The notes under the pieces were generated by a model. That model saw nothing but the letters and a program-made list of their open reading frames with translations, did not search any database and had not been told where the DNA came from. The position numbers and the translations under genes were made by a program. From assembly GCF_029690045.1 (NCBI RefSeq), contig NZ_CP121464.1, forward strand, positions 4,526,001 through 4,590,000: a stretch of DNA of 64,000 nucleotides, written 5' to 3'. This DNA is from Janthinobacterium rivuli (GTDB lineage: Bacteria > Pseudomonadota > Gammaproteobacteria > Burkholderiales > Burkholderiaceae_D). Shown piece by piece: positions 62,567 to 64,000 of the stretch; the first letter of the stretch is position 1; each line of letters begins with the position of its first letter.

Positions 62567-63394
62567 ATGAGCCAACAACTGCAAACCATCATCGACCAGG
62601 CCTGGGAAAACCGCGCCGAGATCAATCCAGGCAACGGCACGGCCGAACTGCGCGACGCCGTTTCCCACGTCATCAATGGCCTGGACAACGGCAGCATCCG
62701 CGTGGCCGAGAAAACCTCGGGCGACTGGGTGGTCAACCAGTGGGTCAAGAAAGCCGTGCTGCTGTCGTTCCGCCTGGAAGACAACGTCGTCCTGCCGTCG
62801 GACGGCACGATGCAGTTCTACGACAAGGTGCCGACCAAGTTCGCCAATTACACCAAGGAAGACTTCGTCAAGGGCGGTTTCCGCGTGGTGCCGCCAGCCG
62901 TCGCCCGCCGCGGCAGCTTCATCGCCAAGAACGTCGTGCTGATGCCGTCCTACGTCAACATCGGCGCCTACGTCGATGAAGGCGCCATGGTCGACACCTG
63001 GGCCACCGTCGGCTCCTGCGCGCAGATCGGCAAGAACGTCCACCTGTCCGGCGGCGTCGGCATCGGCGGCGTGCTGGAACCCATGCAAGCAAACCCGACC
63101 ATCATCGAAGACAACTGCTTCATCGGCGCCCGTTCGGAAATCGTCGAAGGCGTGATCGTCGAAGAAAACTCGGTCATCTCGATGGGCGTCTACATCGGCC
63201 AGTCGACCAAGATCTACGACCGCGCCACGGGCGAAGTGACCTACGGCCGCGTGCCAGCCGGTTCCGTCGTGGTGTCCGGCAACCTGCCTTCGGAAGACGG
63301 CAAGTACTCGCTGTACTGCGCCGTGATCGTCAAGCGCGTGGATGCAAAAACCCGCGCCAAGACCGGCATCAACGAGTTGCTGCGCGGAATTTAA
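62567..63394 (+). CDS. dapD: Tetrahydrodipicolinate N-succinyltransferase
   Basis: A 275-residue hexapeptide-repeat acyltransferase that transfers succinyl from succinyl-CoA to tetrahydrodipicolinate. Visible features: N-terminal helical domain ([20 protein letters not shown]), [20 protein letters not shown], the left-handed beta-helix ([20 protein letters not shown], then [20 protein letters not shown]) and [18 protein letters not shown]. Length equals the E. coli enzyme. It follows dapC closely; dapE is not adjacent. A strong terminator follows. Confidence 0.98.
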   Translation: MSQQLQTIIDQAWENRAEINPGNGTAELRDAVSHVINGLDNGSIRVAEKTSGDWVVNQWVKKAVLLSFRLEDNVVLPSDGTMQFYDKVPTKFANYTKEDFVKGGFRVVPPAVARRGSFIAKNVVLMPSYVNIGAYVDEGAMVDTWATVGSCAQIGKNVHLSGGVGIGGVLEPMQANPTIIEDNCFIGARSEIVEGVIVEENSVISMGVYIGQSTKIYDRATGEVTYGRVPAGSVVVSGNLPSEDGKYSLYCAVIVKRVDAKTRAKTGINELLRGI

Positions 63395-63425
63395 TCACTG
63401 CACAGTAAAGCATTCGCAAGACCTG

Positions 63426-63455
63426 AATGTCCCGCTTCGGCGGGACATTTTCATT
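63426..63455 (+). terminator. Intrinsic terminator after dapD
   Basis: AATGTCCCGC (63426-63435), TTCG tetraloop, GCGGGACATT (63440-63449), followed by a short T-rich tract (TTCATTT). It lies 31 bases after the dapD stop and ends the dapC-dapD operon. Confidence 0.92.
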
Positions 63456-63515
63456 TCCGCCCAACAACTTCAATCGTCGTGCAGCCATCCCCCATCCTGT
63501 CCTATACTGGATGGC

Positions 63516-64000
63516 ATGAATACACCTCCCGTATTGATCGTCGGCGCCGGTCCTACCGGCCTCATGCTTGCCTTGCGCCTGGCGCGCCATGGCGTCGATT
63601 GCCGCATCATCGACAGGAACAGCGGTCCGGGACAGGCGTCGCGGGCCATGGCCGTGCATGCGCGCACGCTGGAGTTTTACCAGCAGCTGGGCTTTGCCGA
63701 CGAGCTCGTCAGCCTGGGCATCAAGATCAATGCCATGCACATCCATGAAGGCGGCGAGGAGCTGGTGAAACTGGCGCTGGGCGAGATCGGCGAAGGCCTG
63801 AGCCCCTACCCTTTCGTGCTGAGCCTGCCGCAGGACGAGCATGAGCGCTTCCTGATCAGCAAGCTGGCGGCGGCCGGCGTACACGTGGAATGGAACGTGG
63901 CGCTGGACCTGTGGACACAGGACGATAGCGAAGTGCAAGCTATCCTGCTCAAGGACGGCGAACGCCAATATTGCACGTTTAACTATATTTGCGGCTGCGA
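63516..64000 (+). CDS. FAD-dependent monooxygenase (5' part only)
   Basis: The first 161 residues of a class A flavoprotein hydroxylase. The dinucleotide-binding motif is VLIVGAGPTGLMLALRLARH, followed by the family pattern CRIIDRNSGPGQASRAMAVH and ARTLEFYQQLGFADELV, as in phenol/PHBH-type aromatic hydroxylases and related resistance enzymes. ATG 63516 has GGA five bases upstream. The gene runs off the end of the window, so substrate domain and partners cannot be judged. Confidence 0.85.
   Translation, partial: MNTPPVLIVGAGPTGLMLALRLARHGVDCRIIDRNSGPGQASRAMAVHARTLEFYQQLGFADELVSLGIKINAMHIHEGGEELVKLALGEIGEGLSPYPFVLSLPQDEHERFLISKLAAAGVHVEWNVALDLWTQDDSEVQAILLKDGERQYCTFNYICGC

Overview
The window is high-GC chromosomal DNA from a Gram-negative betaproteobacterium. 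The best fit is the Oxalobacteraceae, close to Janthinobacterium or Massilia. This rests on PEP-CTERM proteins, a dense set of two-component signalling genes, the tsaB-rimI-uracil-DNA glycosylase-DUF1853 order, dapC-dapD, and an FMN riboswitch ahead of a stand-alone ribB. The genus is inferred from gene content, not from a marker gene. I saw no rRNA, tRNA, CRISPR array, complete insertion sequence or prophage.

Layout. 0-5.4 kb: the tail of an unknown gene, an acyl-CoA thioesterase, two small proteins with good ribosome binding sites, a UGT-like glycosyltransferase and two tandem paralogous secreted PEP-CTERM-type proteins. 5.4-12.4 kb: an E1-like (ThiF) adenylyltransferase directly abutting a nitroreductase, a chemoreceptor, a 65-residue protein and a periplasmic M16 protease. 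12.5-18.4 kb: FMN riboswitch and ribB, a divergent MFS pump/LysR pair, and an MCE lipid-transport cluster (permease, MCE protein, lipoprotein) with no ATPase. 18.5-24.6 kb: a sensor kinase facing a five-gene signalling operon in which every junction is a 4-base overlap. It ends in a response regulator with a damaged HD-GYP domain. 24.8-34.2 kb: lipoprotein, DEAD-box helicase, DUF4105 protein, PQ-loop-like protein, D-tartrate dehydratase with a divergent LysR, a motA without motB, a VOC protein, and a LysE exporter with a MocR regulator.

34.3-38.9 kb looks less GC-rich and carries fragments of at least two transposases, a HAD phosphatase and a divergent AraC/MFS pair; it is probably an acquired and decayed patch. 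38.9-45.7 kb is a second signalling cluster: an intact HD-GYP response regulator, a 1341-residue hybrid kinase coupled to it, and a convergent REC-REC-kinase. 46.2-54 kb: a DUF4153 membrane protein, a MerR regulator with an operator-like dyad, a truncated gene, an MFS-rraA operon with a divergent AraC, a lone fliD and a PilZ protein. 54-64 kb is mainly housekeeping: radA, alr, lplT, a REP-like palindrome, the tsaB-rimI-UDG-DUF1853 operon, dapC-dapD, and the start of a flavoprotein monooxygenase.

The strongest themes are c-di-GMP/two-component signalling (two clusters, HD-GYP, HDOD and PilZ proteins, motA, fliD) and envelope functions (MCE transport, PEP-CTERM, lplT, DUF4105). No single locus is clearly a new system. 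The ThiF-nitroreductase pair, the overlapping signalling operon with a pseudo-HD-GYP, the PEP-CTERM paralogues with different tails and the ATPase-less MCE cluster deserve most follow-up.
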